NCBI GenBank assembly: GCA_036666555.1
Contig: JAVWVS010000006.1
Span: forward strand, 1-64,000
From: UMGS1251 sp036666555
GTDB lineage: Bacteria > Bacillota > Clostridia > Lachnospirales > Lachnospiraceae
Reading direction: 5' to 3'
DNA: 64,000 nt
The position numbers and the translations under genes were made by a program. Within the stretch, counting starts at the first letter, position 1. Each line of letters starts with the position of its first letter. Positions 44,660-53,601 of this stretch are shown one piece after another. The notes under the pieces were generated by a model that had not been told where the DNA came from, did no database searches, and saw only the letters and a program-made list of their open reading frames with translations.

Positions 44660-44858
44660 AACTATGTGTGTGGAGTAGCTTAGCCTGTCTTAACAAGAAA
44701 CGATATCGTTTCCACGCCGCATTGCTTTCGAAGATATAGCAGTCAATCAAGTCCGGGTCTAATACATTTTGAAAATGAAGATAAGCGGTCTCAATTTCCT
44801 GCTTGGCACGTTCAATTTCTTCCAATAATTCATAATCATTATTTTGATATACTTTCAT
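44658..44858 (-). CDS. DUF2508 (YaaL-like) small protein
   Basis: 66 residues, helical, opening NNDYELLEEIERAKQEIETAY and with FESNAAWKRYRFLLRQAK near the end, as in DUF2508. In Bacillus the relative YaaL is encoded next to bofA. Here it is next to bofA but divergent from it. Function unknown, probably sporulation-associated. The ATG follows a GGAGAGG site. Confidence 0.75.
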   Translation of the reverse strand: MKVYQNNDYELLEEIERAKQEIETAYLHFQNVLDPDLIDCYIFESNAAWKRYRFLLRQAKLLHTHS

Positions 44859-44973
44859 TTATGAATACCTCTCCTCAGTCCGATTGCTTTTTACTAGTAT
44901 AGACAAATTGGCAGTATAAAATACCTTTTATTTTAATATATATAAGCAGGGACTGAAATGGAGGAAAAGGAAT

Positions 44974-45186
44974 ATGGAAGAAAAACGACAGTCACATTTT
45001 ATTTTGAATTTTATAGTTCGGGTCATAATGGGTTGTGGAATTATATTTTTTGTAAACCAATTTCTTTCTTACCAAGGAATTTCAGCAGCGGTAGGATTTA
45101 ATGGATACACTGTTTTGACATCCGGAATCCTAGGTATACCTGGGGTAGCATTGCTTTATGGAATTTTGCTTTATCAAAACTTGTAA
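44974..45186 (+). CDS. bofA: pro-sigma-K processing inhibitor BofA family protein
   Basis: 70 residues with two membrane helices (about 11-31 and 46-68) and the BofA-like C terminus GILGIPGVALLYGILLY. In Bacillus BofA holds the SpoIVFB protease inactive in the forespore membrane until pro-sigma-K should be cleaved. ATG with an AGGAAAAGGAAT site. It supports spore formation in this organism. Confidence 0.85.
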   Translation: MEEKRQSHFILNFIVRVIMGCGIIFFVNQFLSYQGISAAVGFNGYTVLTSGILGIPGVALLYGILLYQNL

Positions 45187-45222
45187 GGATTGCACAAAGA
45201 TTTGCCATTTTAGGAAAAGGTC

Positions 45223-45251
45223 TGGACAAGTAAGGACGGACTGGATATAAT
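45223..45251 (+). promoter_or_regulatory. promoter of the Tad pilus operon
   Basis: TGGACA at 45223-45228, a 17-bp spacer and a perfect TATAAT at 45246-45251, about 95 bp before the first tad gene. Confidence 0.75.
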
Positions 45252-45347
45252 ACACATTACAAGCAATTGATTCACATCTCATTCATTTGAACAAGCCGAT
45301 TCCGGCAACGAATTCCAAAAAGAAAAATTTGAATAAGGAGGCGCAAA

Positions 45348-46316
45348 GTGGGTCAGAGAAATTTGTGCATATGTGAGAAAGAAACCGCCTATGCAGAACA
45401 TCTGGCAGAAATGCTAACAGAGAAGAAAGAAATGACCTTGGCTGTTTGTTTTTGTAGTACCTGGGAGCGTACAATTGCCCTAGAAAAGACACAGGGAATT
45501 GATATTTTACTCATTGAGGAAGAATGTGCACTTCAAAAAAGGGAGCAGATTCCGGCTCGAAAAAAGTTTGTGTTAACCAGAGGGAAAGATGGTACCTTGG
45601 GCGTGGGGGAAACGGGAATCTATAAGTACCAATCTGCAGAAACAATTTTTTCGGAAATGGTACAGGCATGTATGGGAACCAAGGAAGAGGAATTATTCTA
45701 TTGCGTATTAAAAAAGAAGAAAGAAATAATCGGAGTCTATTCCCCGGTACAACGGTGTGGAAAAACCACATTTGCCATAGCACTGGGAAAAGAGCTTGCC
45801 AGACTGGGAAGTGTTTTGTATATCAACTTAGAAGGATATGCAGGCATTGGCGGACATTTTCCAAAAGAGAGTGGCTGTACCTTGTCGGATATTTTATATT
45901 ATGCCCGACAAGAAGGGAATCTGGGGTTACGATTATCCACCATGGTCAGTCAGTTCGGAGAATTGGATTACATTCGACCGTGTAAAGTCTGCATGGACAT
46001 TCAATCCGTGCTTTTTGAGGAATGGCAGGAGCTATTGGGAAAAATTTTAGAAGAAAGCATCTATGAAACGATTATTTTGGATATGGGAGATAGTGTGCAA
46101 GGGTTATTGGAACTGCTGACCCAATGCAACGTAGTTTATATGCCCATTAGAAAAGACCCCATCGCAAAAAGTAAGATTCGGCAGTATGAGGAGGGGATAC
46201 AATTGCTGGGCAAGGAAGAATTAATGGAAAAAACAGTACAAATAATCTTGCCAAAAGATATGAATGAATATGTAAGAAAGATGATTCGGGAAAAAAGAAA
46301 GAAGGAAAGCCCATGA
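45348..46316 (+). CDS. TadZ/CpaE-like AAA ATPase of the Tad pilus
   Basis: 322 residues. The N-terminal ~110 residues resemble a receiver-like domain, and the C-terminal part is a MinD/ParA-type ATPase with a deviant Walker A (GVYSPVQRCGKTTFA at about 128-142). CpaE/TadZ proteins place the pilus machine at the pole. GTG start six bases after AAGGAGG. It ends in a 4-bp overlap with tadA, so it opens the operon. Confidence 0.8.
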   Translation: MGQRNLCICEKETAYAEHLAEMLTEKKEMTLAVCFCSTWERTIALEKTQGIDILLIEEECALQKREQIPARKKFVLTRGKDGTLGVGETGIYKYQSAETIFSEMVQACMGTKEEELFYCVLKKKKEIIGVYSPVQRCGKTTFAIALGKELARLGSVLYINLEGYAGIGGHFPKESGCTLSDILYYARQEGNLGLRLSTMVSQFGELDYIRPCKVCMDIQSVLFEEWQELLGKILEESIYETIILDMGDSVQGLLELLTQCNVVYMPIRKDPIAKSKIRQYEEGIQLLGKEELMEKTVQIILPKDMNEYVRKMIREKRKKESP

Positions 46317-47515
46317 TGCGGGAAGAAAAATTACAAGAGCAGATTCTTTGCAGGCTGGATCTATCCAGAGAGGTGGAAGATGATGAACTGATTGAACTCA
46401 TCCATCAAGTACTGGAGGAATATACAGGGAAAGAGTATATTCCACTGCAAGAAAAGGCGGTTCTGGGCAGGGAATTGTTCAATGCATTTCGCAAATTGGA
46501 CATTTTACAGGAATTGGTGGAAGACGATACCATTACAGAAATTATGATTAATGGAACCGAATATATTTTCATAGAACAAGAAGGTCGCATCCGAAAACTG
46601 GATAAGCGATTCGCAACCATCGGAAAACTAGAGGATGTCATTCAGCAGATTGTCTCGGATTCCAATCGGTTGGTAAATGAATCTTCACCGATTGTAGATG
46701 CCAGACTGAAAGATGGTTCCAGAGTCAATGTGGTTCTATCTCCGGTGGCACTGAATGGTCCGATTGTGACCATTCGAAAATTTCCGAAAAATCCTATTAC
46801 CATGGGACAACTGCTGGAATGGGAAGCAGTGGGAGAAGAGGTACAGGCTCTTTTAAAGTTACTGGTCAAGGCTAAATATAATATTTTTATCAGTGGTGGA
46901 ACCGGCTCCGGTAAGACTACATTTCTAAATGCACTTTCGCATGATATTCCAAAAGACGAACGTATTATTACCATTGAAGACAACGCAGAACTGCAGATTC
47001 GAGGGCTTCCCAATCTGGTCAGGTTAGAGGCAAGAAATGCCAATGTAGAGGGAAAAGGTGGCATTAGCATTCGAAATTTAATTCGGACGGCACTACGTAT
47101 GCGTCCGGACCGCATCATCGTAGGAGAAGTAAGGGGGAGTGAAGCAATTGATATGCTGCAAGCGTTGAATACCGGTCATGACGGTTCCCTCAGCACCGGT
47201 CATGCCAATAGTCCCAAAGATATGCTCAGTCGGTTAGAGACCATGGTATTGATGGGGATGGACCTACCACTTCCCGCAATCCAACGGCAGATTGCATCCG
47301 GAATTGATATTATTGTTCATTTGGGGAGGCTACGGGATAAGAGTCGGAAAGTATTGAAGGTAGTGGAAGTATTGGGATATGAGCAATCAGAGATTCAACT
47401 GCAGACATTGTATGAATTTGAAGAAAGAAAGGAGCAGCAAGGAGTAATTCAGGGAGAATGGAGAAAAGTAAATGAACTTTCTAAAAAAGAAAAGTTATTG
47501 GCAGCAGGATATTAA
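46313..47515 (+). CDS. TadA/CpaF secretion ATPase
   Basis: 400 residues of the type II/IV secretion ATPase family. Walker A GGTGSGKTTF is at about 199-208, the Asp/Glu boxes lie in ERIITIEDNAELQI, and the Walker B region GEVRGSEAIDMLQALNTGHDG ends with STGHANS. It powers pilin assembly and retraction at the inner face of the membrane. It overlaps tadZ and tadB, so these genes are translationally coupled. Confidence 0.93.
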   Translation: MMREEKLQEQILCRLDLSREVEDDELIELIHQVLEEYTGKEYIPLQEKAVLGRELFNAFRKLDILQELVEDDTITEIMINGTEYIFIEQEGRIRKLDKRFATIGKLEDVIQQIVSDSNRLVNESSPIVDARLKDGSRVNVVLSPVALNGPIVTIRKFPKNPITMGQLLEWEAVGEEVQALLKLLVKAKYNIFISGGTGSGKTTFLNALSHDIPKDERIITIEDNAELQIRGLPNLVRLEARNANVEGKGGISIRNLIRTALRMRPDRIIVGEVRGSEAIDMLQALNTGHDGSLSTGHANSPKDMLSRLETMVLMGMDLPLPAIQRQIASGIDIIVHLGRLRDKSRKVLKVVEVLGYEQSEIQLQTLYEFEERKEQQGVIQGEWRKVNELSKKEKLLAAGY

Positions 47516-48227
47516 AAAGGTGGAGTATGCAGGGGCACTGATAAAGGGGTTGGGAATCGTAGGGGGAATCGCTTATTTATTTTATCGCTCTGGGTGGGCA
47601 GTGATATTTTTGATTCCTTTGTTTTTCTGGTACCTCAAAGAATGGAATGAGCAATCCATACGGAAGAAGCAAGAAGAATTTCAGATTCAATTTAAAGAAG
47701 CATTGCAGAATTTATCCGCAGCTTTAAACATTGGATACTCCGTGGAAAATGCAATGAAAGAGACGTTAAAGGATTTAAAACTACTGTACCACGGGAATAG
47801 CAGAATTATTCAGGAATTCACCTATATGGTTCATCAATTAAACATCAATGTGACAGCGGAACAGGTACTTTTGGAATTTGCCACCCGGGTCCGTCAAGAA
47901 GATGTCCAGAACTTTGTAACCGTGTTTGTAACGGCAAAACGAAGTGGTGGTGATATGCTTGCCATCTTAAAGAACACAGGAACACAGATTTGTGGAAAGA
48001 TAGAAGTAAAAAAAGAAATTCAGACCATGATGTCGGCGAAACGATTAGAGTTTCAGGTCATGACGGCAATTCCATTTGGAATTCTACTGTACATGCGGCT
48101 AAGCTTCCCGGAATTTATGGGAATGTTGTATGGGAACGCATTGGGAGCAGGTGTCATGACCGTCTGCTTGCTGGTCTATTTAATGGCCTATGAGATGGGC
48201 AAGCAAATTGTTGAAATCGAGGTGTAA
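47472..48227 (+). CDS. TadB-like inner-membrane platform protein (type II secretion F family)
   Basis: 251 residues. One or two N-terminal membrane helices (about 22-55), a cytoplasmic T2SSF domain with FKEALQNLSAALNIGYSVENAM, and C-terminal membrane helices. It forms the assembly platform with TadC. It starts 44 bp inside tadA. Confidence 0.85.
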   Translation: MNFLKKKSYWQQDIKKVEYAGALIKGLGIVGGIAYLFYRSGWAVIFLIPLFFWYLKEWNEQSIRKKQEEFQIQFKEALQNLSAALNIGYSVENAMKETLKDLKLLYHGNSRIIQEFTYMVHQLNINVTAEQVLLEFATRVRQEDVQNFVTVFVTAKRSGGDMLAILKNTGTQICGKIEVKKEIQTMMSAKRLEFQVMTAIPFGILLYMRLSFPEFMGMLYGNALGAGVMTVCLLVYLMAYEMGKQIVEIEV

Positions 48228-48231
48228 GAAA

Positions 48232-49530
48232 ATGGTTTGTATCGGAATCTATTTATTGCTTGTGTTATATATGATTTTAAAAAAGAAGAAAAAATTACCG
48301 GAAAATTGTTATGGAAAAACAAGCACACAAATTTTCGGATGTCTATTGGCAGCCAATACACTGGCCTTTTTGCTTTTGGTGATAGATACCGGTGGGAACA
48401 GCGGTGGGAAGCAGGAACGTATCTTGCGAAACCATCATGGAAGGGGAACAAAAACAGAGGAATTACAGATGACCATTCCGGGAAAAGTGAAACGGGAACC
48501 GGTTAAAATCAAGGTACAGGAACAGGCATACACCAAAAAAGAAATACAAGCACTATTTAAAAAAGTAGTCCAAGAATTAGATACGGTGATACTGGGAAAA
48601 AACAAAAGTAAGGACCGGGTGGAAACCAATTTAAATCTGATCCAGACCGTTCCGGACACCGGAATTTCCATGGAATGGGCATTGAATCGTTATGATGTTA
48701 TGAATATTTATGGAGAATTACAAAAAGGTGAGCTAAAAGAGGAAGGCACCTTAGTGGAAATTCGTGGAGTGATGCACTATGACACAGAGGAAGCACTTTA
48801 CGTGACCAATGTTAGGATATATCCACTTAAGAAAACAGGAAATCAAAAGGTGGTGAGTGAGGTACAAAAAATGACCGAAGAATCCGATCGGCAGACCAAG
48901 GAACAGAAAGCGTTGAAACTGCCCACCACATGGAAGGGGGAGAAAGTCATTTGGACAAAACCGGTAAATCGTAGAGGGTATGTGGTACTAGCACTGGGAG
49001 GCGTGGGGGCGGGACTTCTTCTGTTATTAAAAAAACAGAAGGAATACAAGAAAAGGCAAGAAAGAAGACAGCAAATGATGCTGGATTATCCGGAAATCGT
49101 CAATAAATTCATGCTACTTTTAGGAGCGGGCATGACGGTAAAAAATGCATGGAAGAAAATCGTTTCCGACTATGCGGAACAGCGGGAAATATTGGGTATG
49201 CGTTATGCGTATGAAGAAATGAATCAAACACTGCGACAGATGCAAGGGGGCGTTACAGAGGCAGAAAGCTATGAGCGTTTTGGAAAACGGTGTGGGTTGC
49301 AGCCCTATTTGAAATTGGGAGCATTGCTGTCCCAGAACCTTCGAAAAGGGACGAAAGGACTTTCTGATTTGTTACAGCTAGAAGCGATACAGGCATTTGA
49401 AGAACGCAAAAATCTGGCAAAACGTTTAGGAGAAGAAGCAAGTACAAAGTTGTTGGTACCCATGTTTTTCATGTTGGCAATTGTATTGGTCATTGTAATC
49501 GTTCCGGCATTTTTGTCGGTACAAATATAG
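48232..49530 (+). CDS. TadC-like platform protein
   Basis: 432 residues. An N-terminal membrane segment (about 2-16) is followed by a second (about 38-52), a long non-membrane region of ~190 residues, a membrane helix (about 250-268), the T2SSF-type domain LDYPEIVNKFMLLLGAGMTV and a C-terminal helix. The extra extracytoplasmic region makes it longer than usual TadC. The start is ATG 48232 with GAGGTG, not the longer frame inside tadB. Confidence 0.78.
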   Translation: MVCIGIYLLLVLYMILKKKKKLPENCYGKTSTQIFGCLLAANTLAFLLLVIDTGGNSGGKQERILRNHHGRGTKTEELQMTIPGKVKREPVKIKVQEQAYTKKEIQALFKKVVQELDTVILGKNKSKDRVETNLNLIQTVPDTGISMEWALNRYDVMNIYGELQKGELKEEGTLVEIRGVMHYDTEEALYVTNVRIYPLKKTGNQKVVSEVQKMTEESDRQTKEQKALKLPTTWKGEKVIWTKPVNRRGYVVLALGGVGAGLLLLLKKQKEYKKRQERRQQMMLDYPEIVNKFMLLLGAGMTVKNAWKKIVSDYAEQREILGMRYAYEEMNQTLRQMQGGVTEAESYERFGKRCGLQPYLKLGALLSQNLRKGTKGLSDLLQLEAIQAFEERKNLAKRLGEEASTKLLVPMFFMLAIVLVIVIVPAFLSVQI

Positions 49531-49545
49531 AAGGGAGAATATGCC

Positions 49546-49725
49546 ATGAAAAGAAGCATACAACAATTTTTCAAAACCTTAAAAGAAGAACGAGGAATCG
49601 GAGTTGTGGAGGTTATACTGATATTGGTGGTATTAATTGGCTTAGTGATTATATTTAAATCTCAGCTTACCAGTTTGGTATCTACCATTTTTCAAAAAAT
49701 CACCAGTGAAAGTGCAGGAATCTAA
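49546..49725 (+). CDS. Flp1-like small pilin
   Basis: 59 residues, a gene easily missed by length filters. A short basic leader (to RG at about 16-17) is followed by a VVEV-type N terminus and a hydrophobic helix (about 20-37), the layout of Flp/type IVb-like pilins with a conserved Glu at position +5 of the processed helix. ATG 49546 has a GGGAGAA site. It lies between tadC and the DUF5702 gene and its stop overlaps the next ATG. It is likely the major pilin, cut by the prepilin peptidase encoded downstream. Confidence 0.8.
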   Translation: MKRSIQQFFKTLKEERGIGVVEVILILVVLIGLVIIFKSQLTSLVSTIFQKITSESAGI

Positions 49726-51077
49726 TGCTGGGAAGAAAAAAAGTAAAAGGAGAAGTAACGGCATTCTTAAGTCTGGTATTTTTGCTGTTACTGTCCTTTA
49801 TTGGTGGAGTCATGGAAAGTGCTTCCATTCAAGTGTCCAAAAATTATAAAAAGACAGAGATGGATCTGGCAATGGAATCCGTATTTGCAGAGTATCAGCG
49901 AGAGTTACTAGAAAACTATGACATCTTTGCATTGGAAGGCACTTATGAAACCGGAAGCTTTTCCCAACAGGAAATTAAAAAGCGGTTGGAATATTACGGT
50001 GGAGCAGGGATGGAACAAGATTTTGTGAGAATTCAGTTCTTAACAGATAATGGAGGACAACCTTTTTATGAACAAATCATCAGGTATATGGAAGAAAAAA
50101 CGGGAACAGAAAAGTTACAGGAATTGTTGGGAAATACAGAAAAATGGAAGACACAAGAACAAGAATTTGGCGATAGGATGGACCAGGTAGGAAAGGCAGA
50201 AAGTGAATCCCCGGAACTTCCGAAAGAGGAATTGTTAGCAAAGATTACCAATCTGAAAACCTCCTCATTGTTAGAACAGATTGTGCCTAAAACCATGATT
50301 CTTTCCACCAAGCAAGTTGAAATTTCACAACAGGTATCCCAGCGTAAGCTGCAGACCGGGAAAGGGGAATTCACCAATCACAAAGAGGAGAATCAAGGGG
50401 TTTCCAAGATGCTTTTGGGAGAATATATGGTGGGGCATTTTGGAAATGCAGTACAGCCAAAAGAAAAGAGTCGGTTATCTTATGAGCAGGAATACCTGAT
50501 TGGAGGAAAGGAAAGCGACCAAGAAAATCTGGAGGAAGTGGCGAAAAAACTCCGATTGATGCGGTTTGCTTCGGACTATACCTATTTGATGACAGATACT
50601 GTCAAGCAAGGGGAGGCGGAGGCTATGGCACTTACCATGACCACGGTGATAGCCTTGCCGGAACTTGCGGAAATAGTAAAACAGGCCATTTTATTAGGAT
50701 GGGCTTATGGGGAAAGTATTGTGGATCTTCGTGCTCTTCTAAAAGGAAACAAAGTTCCGCTGATGAAAACTACGGAAAGTTGGCAGCTTTCTCTGGCAGG
50801 ACTTTTCACCTTAGGAACCGGAGAAGGAGAAACCGAAGGAGTAGATACGCCAGGCGGTCTATTGTACCAGGATTATCTACGCATGTTACTATTTTTAGAA
50901 TCCAAGGGAGCATTGACTATGAAAGCGTTGGATTTGGTGGAACAAAATCTACAGACGACATATAACAAGGCATTTTTTAGGGCAGATCATTGCATTAGTA
51001 AGTTAGAAACCAGAAGTACTTGCAAACTGCGGCGGGGCATTTCATTTACGTTTCAGACGATGAATGCTTATCAATAG
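49725..51077 (+). CDS. DUF5702 domain protein (TadG-like)
   Basis: 450 residues. An N-terminal KGEVTAFLSLVFLLLLSFIGG segment has a charged leader and a membrane helix, as in TadE/TadG minor pilins, followed by a large, mostly polar extracellular region. This is the DUF5702 pattern seen in clostridial Tad loci. The start codon overlaps the pilin stop (TAATG). Its precise role in the pilus is not known. Confidence 0.78.
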   Translation: MLGRKKVKGEVTAFLSLVFLLLLSFIGGVMESASIQVSKNYKKTEMDLAMESVFAEYQRELLENYDIFALEGTYETGSFSQQEIKKRLEYYGGAGMEQDFVRIQFLTDNGGQPFYEQIIRYMEEKTGTEKLQELLGNTEKWKTQEQEFGDRMDQVGKAESESPELPKEELLAKITNLKTSSLLEQIVPKTMILSTKQVEISQQVSQRKLQTGKGEFTNHKEENQGVSKMLLGEYMVGHFGNAVQPKEKSRLSYEQEYLIGGKESDQENLEEVAKKLRLMRFASDYTYLMTDTVKQGEAEAMALTMTTVIALPELAEIVKQAILLGWAYGESIVDLRALLKGNKVPLMKTTESWQLSLAGLFTLGTGEGETEGVDTPGGLLYQDYLRMLLFLESKGALTMKALDLVEQNLQTTYNKAFFRADHCISKLETRSTCKLRRGISFTFQTMNAYQ

Positions 51078-51101
51078 GAAAATGAAAAGAGGTGGATACA
51101 G

Positions 51102-51986
51102 ATGTCCTTCCTATCTTTAAAAAATCACAAACAAGCAGAACAAACACCAAAAATAAAAAGCAGAAAGGAGATAGACTCAGACACACATCAGAAACTTCAA
51201 AGACTCCCCCACACATACAAGGGAAGGGCATCTGTATTCACCTCTTTACAAGGAAGTATTACTATAGAAGCGGCATTTGCTTTTCCATTCTTCCTTTTTG
51301 CCTCCATTTGCCTAATCTATTTGTTGGAAATAATGGCAGTACAGACCAGTGTCCGGGCAGGAATGCACTATGCCTGTAAGCAGTATGCCCAGGAAGCATA
51401 CCGGATGCCTCTGGCCATCCCCGGGCAATTGGAATCGGATATGGTACAGGCAATTGGTGCTCACCGATTGGACCGGAGTATTGTGGTGGGCGGCAGTGGT
51501 GGACTTTCAGCCAATCAATCGGTGGTCATACCATCCAAAGGGGTACTTCAGTGTGTGGTGAAGTACCAAGTGAAACTGCCCATTACCATTTTTGGTTCTC
51601 TATCGATGACGAAAAAAGAACAATTAAAAATCAAGGGGTGGACCGGATATGTCAAACAAGGATTTGGAGAGGGAAAAGAGGATACGGTCTACGTAACCGA
51701 TACGGGAGTGGTGTACCACAAAGACTACCACTGTACATATCTAGAACTCTCGATTCATATGGTATCGCAAAAAGAGGTGGAGCATCTTCGCAATGAGAGT
51801 GGGGGGAAATATGCGCCCTGTCAGCGGTGTGGGCGTGGCACCGGTGGAGTTTATATTACGGACAGCGGAGACAGCTATCATAGTTCGTTGGACTGCAGTG
51901 GTTTAAAACGAACGGTCTATGCAATTGCTTTGTCAGAAGCAGTGGGAAAGGGGGCGTGTTCTCGATGTGCATCATCAGTAAAATAA
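51102..51986 (+). CDS. TadE-like pseudopilin with duplicated Cys/His motif
   Basis: 294 residues. After a basic leader, the segment GSITIEAAFAFPFFLFAS (about 47-64) is a class III prepilin-like signal with Glu. The C-terminal third carries two copies of a pattern VYH-x4-C...CxRC: VVYHKDYHC with CQRC, then DSYHSSLDC with CSRC. Such Cys/His sets resemble secreted zinc-binding repeats. It starts after AGAGGTGG. It ends 22 bp inside the prepilin peptidase gene. I know no named family for this combination. Confidence 0.65.
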   Translation: MSFLSLKNHKQAEQTPKIKSRKEIDSDTHQKLQRLPHTYKGRASVFTSLQGSITIEAAFAFPFFLFASICLIYLLEIMAVQTSVRAGMHYACKQYAQEAYRMPLAIPGQLESDMVQAIGAHRLDRSIVVGGSGGLSANQSVVIPSKGVLQCVVKYQVKLPITIFGSLSMTKKEQLKIKGWTGYVKQGFGEGKEDTVYVTDTGVVYHKDYHCTYLELSIHMVSQKEVEHLRNESGGKYAPCQRCGRGTGGVYITDSGDSYHSSLDCSGLKRTVYAIALSEAVGKGACSRCASSVK

Positions 51987-52381
51987 TAGGAGCCTGTTTT
52001 ATGATTGGCAGTGCCGGTATGGATATGAAATGGAGAGCCATACCGGTGGGGTGGCTTGGCATGGGAAGCGTGGGGGTAGTTGTATTTCGACTGCTTTCCA
52101 CGGGAGAAAATCAAACCTTGTGGTGGCTTGGGACAGCGATTGGAATCGTATTTATCGGAATCAGTCGGATGACCGGTGAGGGATTGGGATATGGAGATAG
52201 TTGGATGATTTTACTTTTAGGAAGTTTCCTTGGTTTTTGGAAATTGCTTTCTCTTTTGGGTATTGCCTTTTTGCTTTCGGGAGGAATGGCAGCACTTTGT
52301 ATTGGGAAGAAAAAATGGAACCGAAAACAAGCATTACCATTTATCCCCTTTTTGGCAGTGGGCTATATGATGGTTTTATAG
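51965..52381 (+). CDS. prepilin peptidase, A24 family (TadV/CpaA-like)
   Basis: 138 residues, about five membrane helices. The two aspartates of the A24 aspartyl proteases are at D20 (GMDMKWRAIP) and D78 in the GYGDSW motif. It lacks the N-methylating domain of full-length PilD, as in TadV. It probably processes the Flp1-like pilin and TadE-like proteins encoded around it. ATG 51965 is preferred to GTG 51956, which is too close to the GGGGGC site. Confidence 0.87.
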   Translation: MCIISKIIGACFMIGSAGMDMKWRAIPVGWLGMGSVGVVVFRLLSTGENQTLWWLGTAIGIVFIGISRMTGEGLGYGDSWMILLLGSFLGFWKLLSLLGIAFLLSGGMAALCIGKKKWNRKQALPFIPFLAVGYMMVL

Positions 52382-52389
52382 GAGGCAAG

Positions 52390-52812
52390 ATGAAGACATA
52401 CAGGGGATGTAAAGGCAGTGCTACGGTAGAGATGGCTTATTTGATGCCACTGTTTTTTTCGGTATTTGTCCTAGTGGTCTATGGGGTGTTCTACTATCAT
52501 GACAAAAATATTTTGCATGGAGCAGCATACGAGACTGCCGTTATGGGGACACAATTGCTTCGTATGGAAGAAAAGGAACCGGAGGTACTGGAAACTTATA
52601 TCAGACAACGAATCAGGGGGAAATTGCTTTTATTCCAGGGAATATCTCAAGAGATTCGAATAACAAAAGAAGAGGTCATCGTACAAGTACAGACAGCGAA
52701 AGGCAGGATGAAAATACGGGTGGAGGAAAAGGCCAGTAGAATCGAACCGGAAAAGGAAATACGAAAAATAAAACATGGGAAGGAAATCATCACCGGAGGA
52801 AAAAGACCATGA
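52390..52812 (+). CDS. TadE-like minor pilin
   Basis: 140 residues. A basic leader, then GSATVEMAYLMPLFFSVFVLVV (positions about 9-30) as class III-type signal and helix, with Glu at +5 after the Gly. The rest is polar. The ATG has an AGGAGG site. The open frame extends 63 codons further inside the peptidase gene and was rejected. It overlaps the next gene by 4 bp. Confidence 0.82.
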   Translation: MKTYRGCKGSATVEMAYLMPLFFSVFVLVVYGVFYYHDKNILHGAAYETAVMGTQLLRMEEKEPEVLETYIRQRIRGKLLLFQGISQEIRITKEEVIVQVQTAKGRMKIRVEEKASRIEPEKEIRKIKHGKEIITGGKRP

Positions 52813-53543
52813 GAACAGGATATCAAAGAAATTTAAAATCAACGTACTTAATATTGGAAGAGGATGTTTTTTATCAAGAGGATTATCAAATGCGGATGTT
52901 ACAAGAAAATCATATCGAGGGATTATTGAATCTGCGTGGCAGAGGTGCGGATGAAAAAAGTCTGTATCACTACGATATTAGTAGAAAAGTATCCATGAAT
53001 GCAATGTATGAGAAGACCAAAATCAGGCATGAGGAGTTGGAAGAGTTTCTGCGGCAATTAATTCAGACGATGGGCGCTGTTCGCAGCTACTTGTTGGATG
53101 TCAATTGCATTTTATTGGACCCAGAATACATTTTTTGCGAAAAAGGTCAATTTTATTTTTGTTATTTTCCACTGGCAAAGGGTGCGTTGTGCGAAGCATT
53201 TCATAAACTATCCGAATACTTTGTAAGTCAGGCAAACTATGAAGACCAGGAAGGAATCTTTATGGCATATGAACTTCATAAAATCACCATGGAAGAAAAT
53301 TATAGCCTGGAACAAGTGCAAAGCCGCATGACCGAGGTGGTAAGAGAATGTAAGAAAGAAGAAGAGGAACAAAGAAATGAATTATGGGAGGAAGAGGACT
53401 GGATGGGAGAAATAGAAATGGGTGCTCATGTGATGAAGGAACAAAAAAGTGGATGGAAGGGTGTGAAAGGATTTTGGAACCATAGGAAGAAAGCAAAATG
53501 GGGGGAATGGGAGGAACTTTCTTTGGAAGAGGATGAGCAATAA
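52809..53543 (+). CDS. DUF6382 domain protein
   Basis: 244 residues, soluble. The first ~180 residues match the DUF6382 pattern (KSTYLILEEDVFYQEDYQMRM, NHIEGLL). In many Clostridia this domain is fused to a C-terminal FHA domain, but here only a charged, Trp/Glu-rich tail follows. It ends the Tad operon. A role in regulating the pilus is guessed from position only. Confidence 0.7.
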   Translation: MRTGYQRNLKSTYLILEEDVFYQEDYQMRMLQENHIEGLLNLRGRGADEKSLYHYDISRKVSMNAMYEKTKIRHEELEEFLRQLIQTMGAVRSYLLDVNCILLDPEYIFCEKGQFYFCYFPLAKGALCEAFHKLSEYFVSQANYEDQEGIFMAYELHKITMEENYSLEQVQSRMTEVVRECKKEEEEQRNELWEEEDWMGEIEMGAHVMKEQKSGWKGVKGFWNHRKKAKWGEWEELSLEEDEQ

Positions 53544-53545
53544 TC

Positions 53546-53574
53546 TTGTAATATGACATGAAAACGCCTATAAT
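53546..53574 (+). promoter_or_regulatory. promoter of the rhomboid protease gene
   Basis: TTGTAA at 53546-53551, a 17-bp spacer and a perfect TATAAT at 53569-53574, 27 bp before the start codon. Confidence 0.75.
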
Positions 53575-53601
53575 AGGGATATCTTAAAAAAGGAGCTATT
53601 C

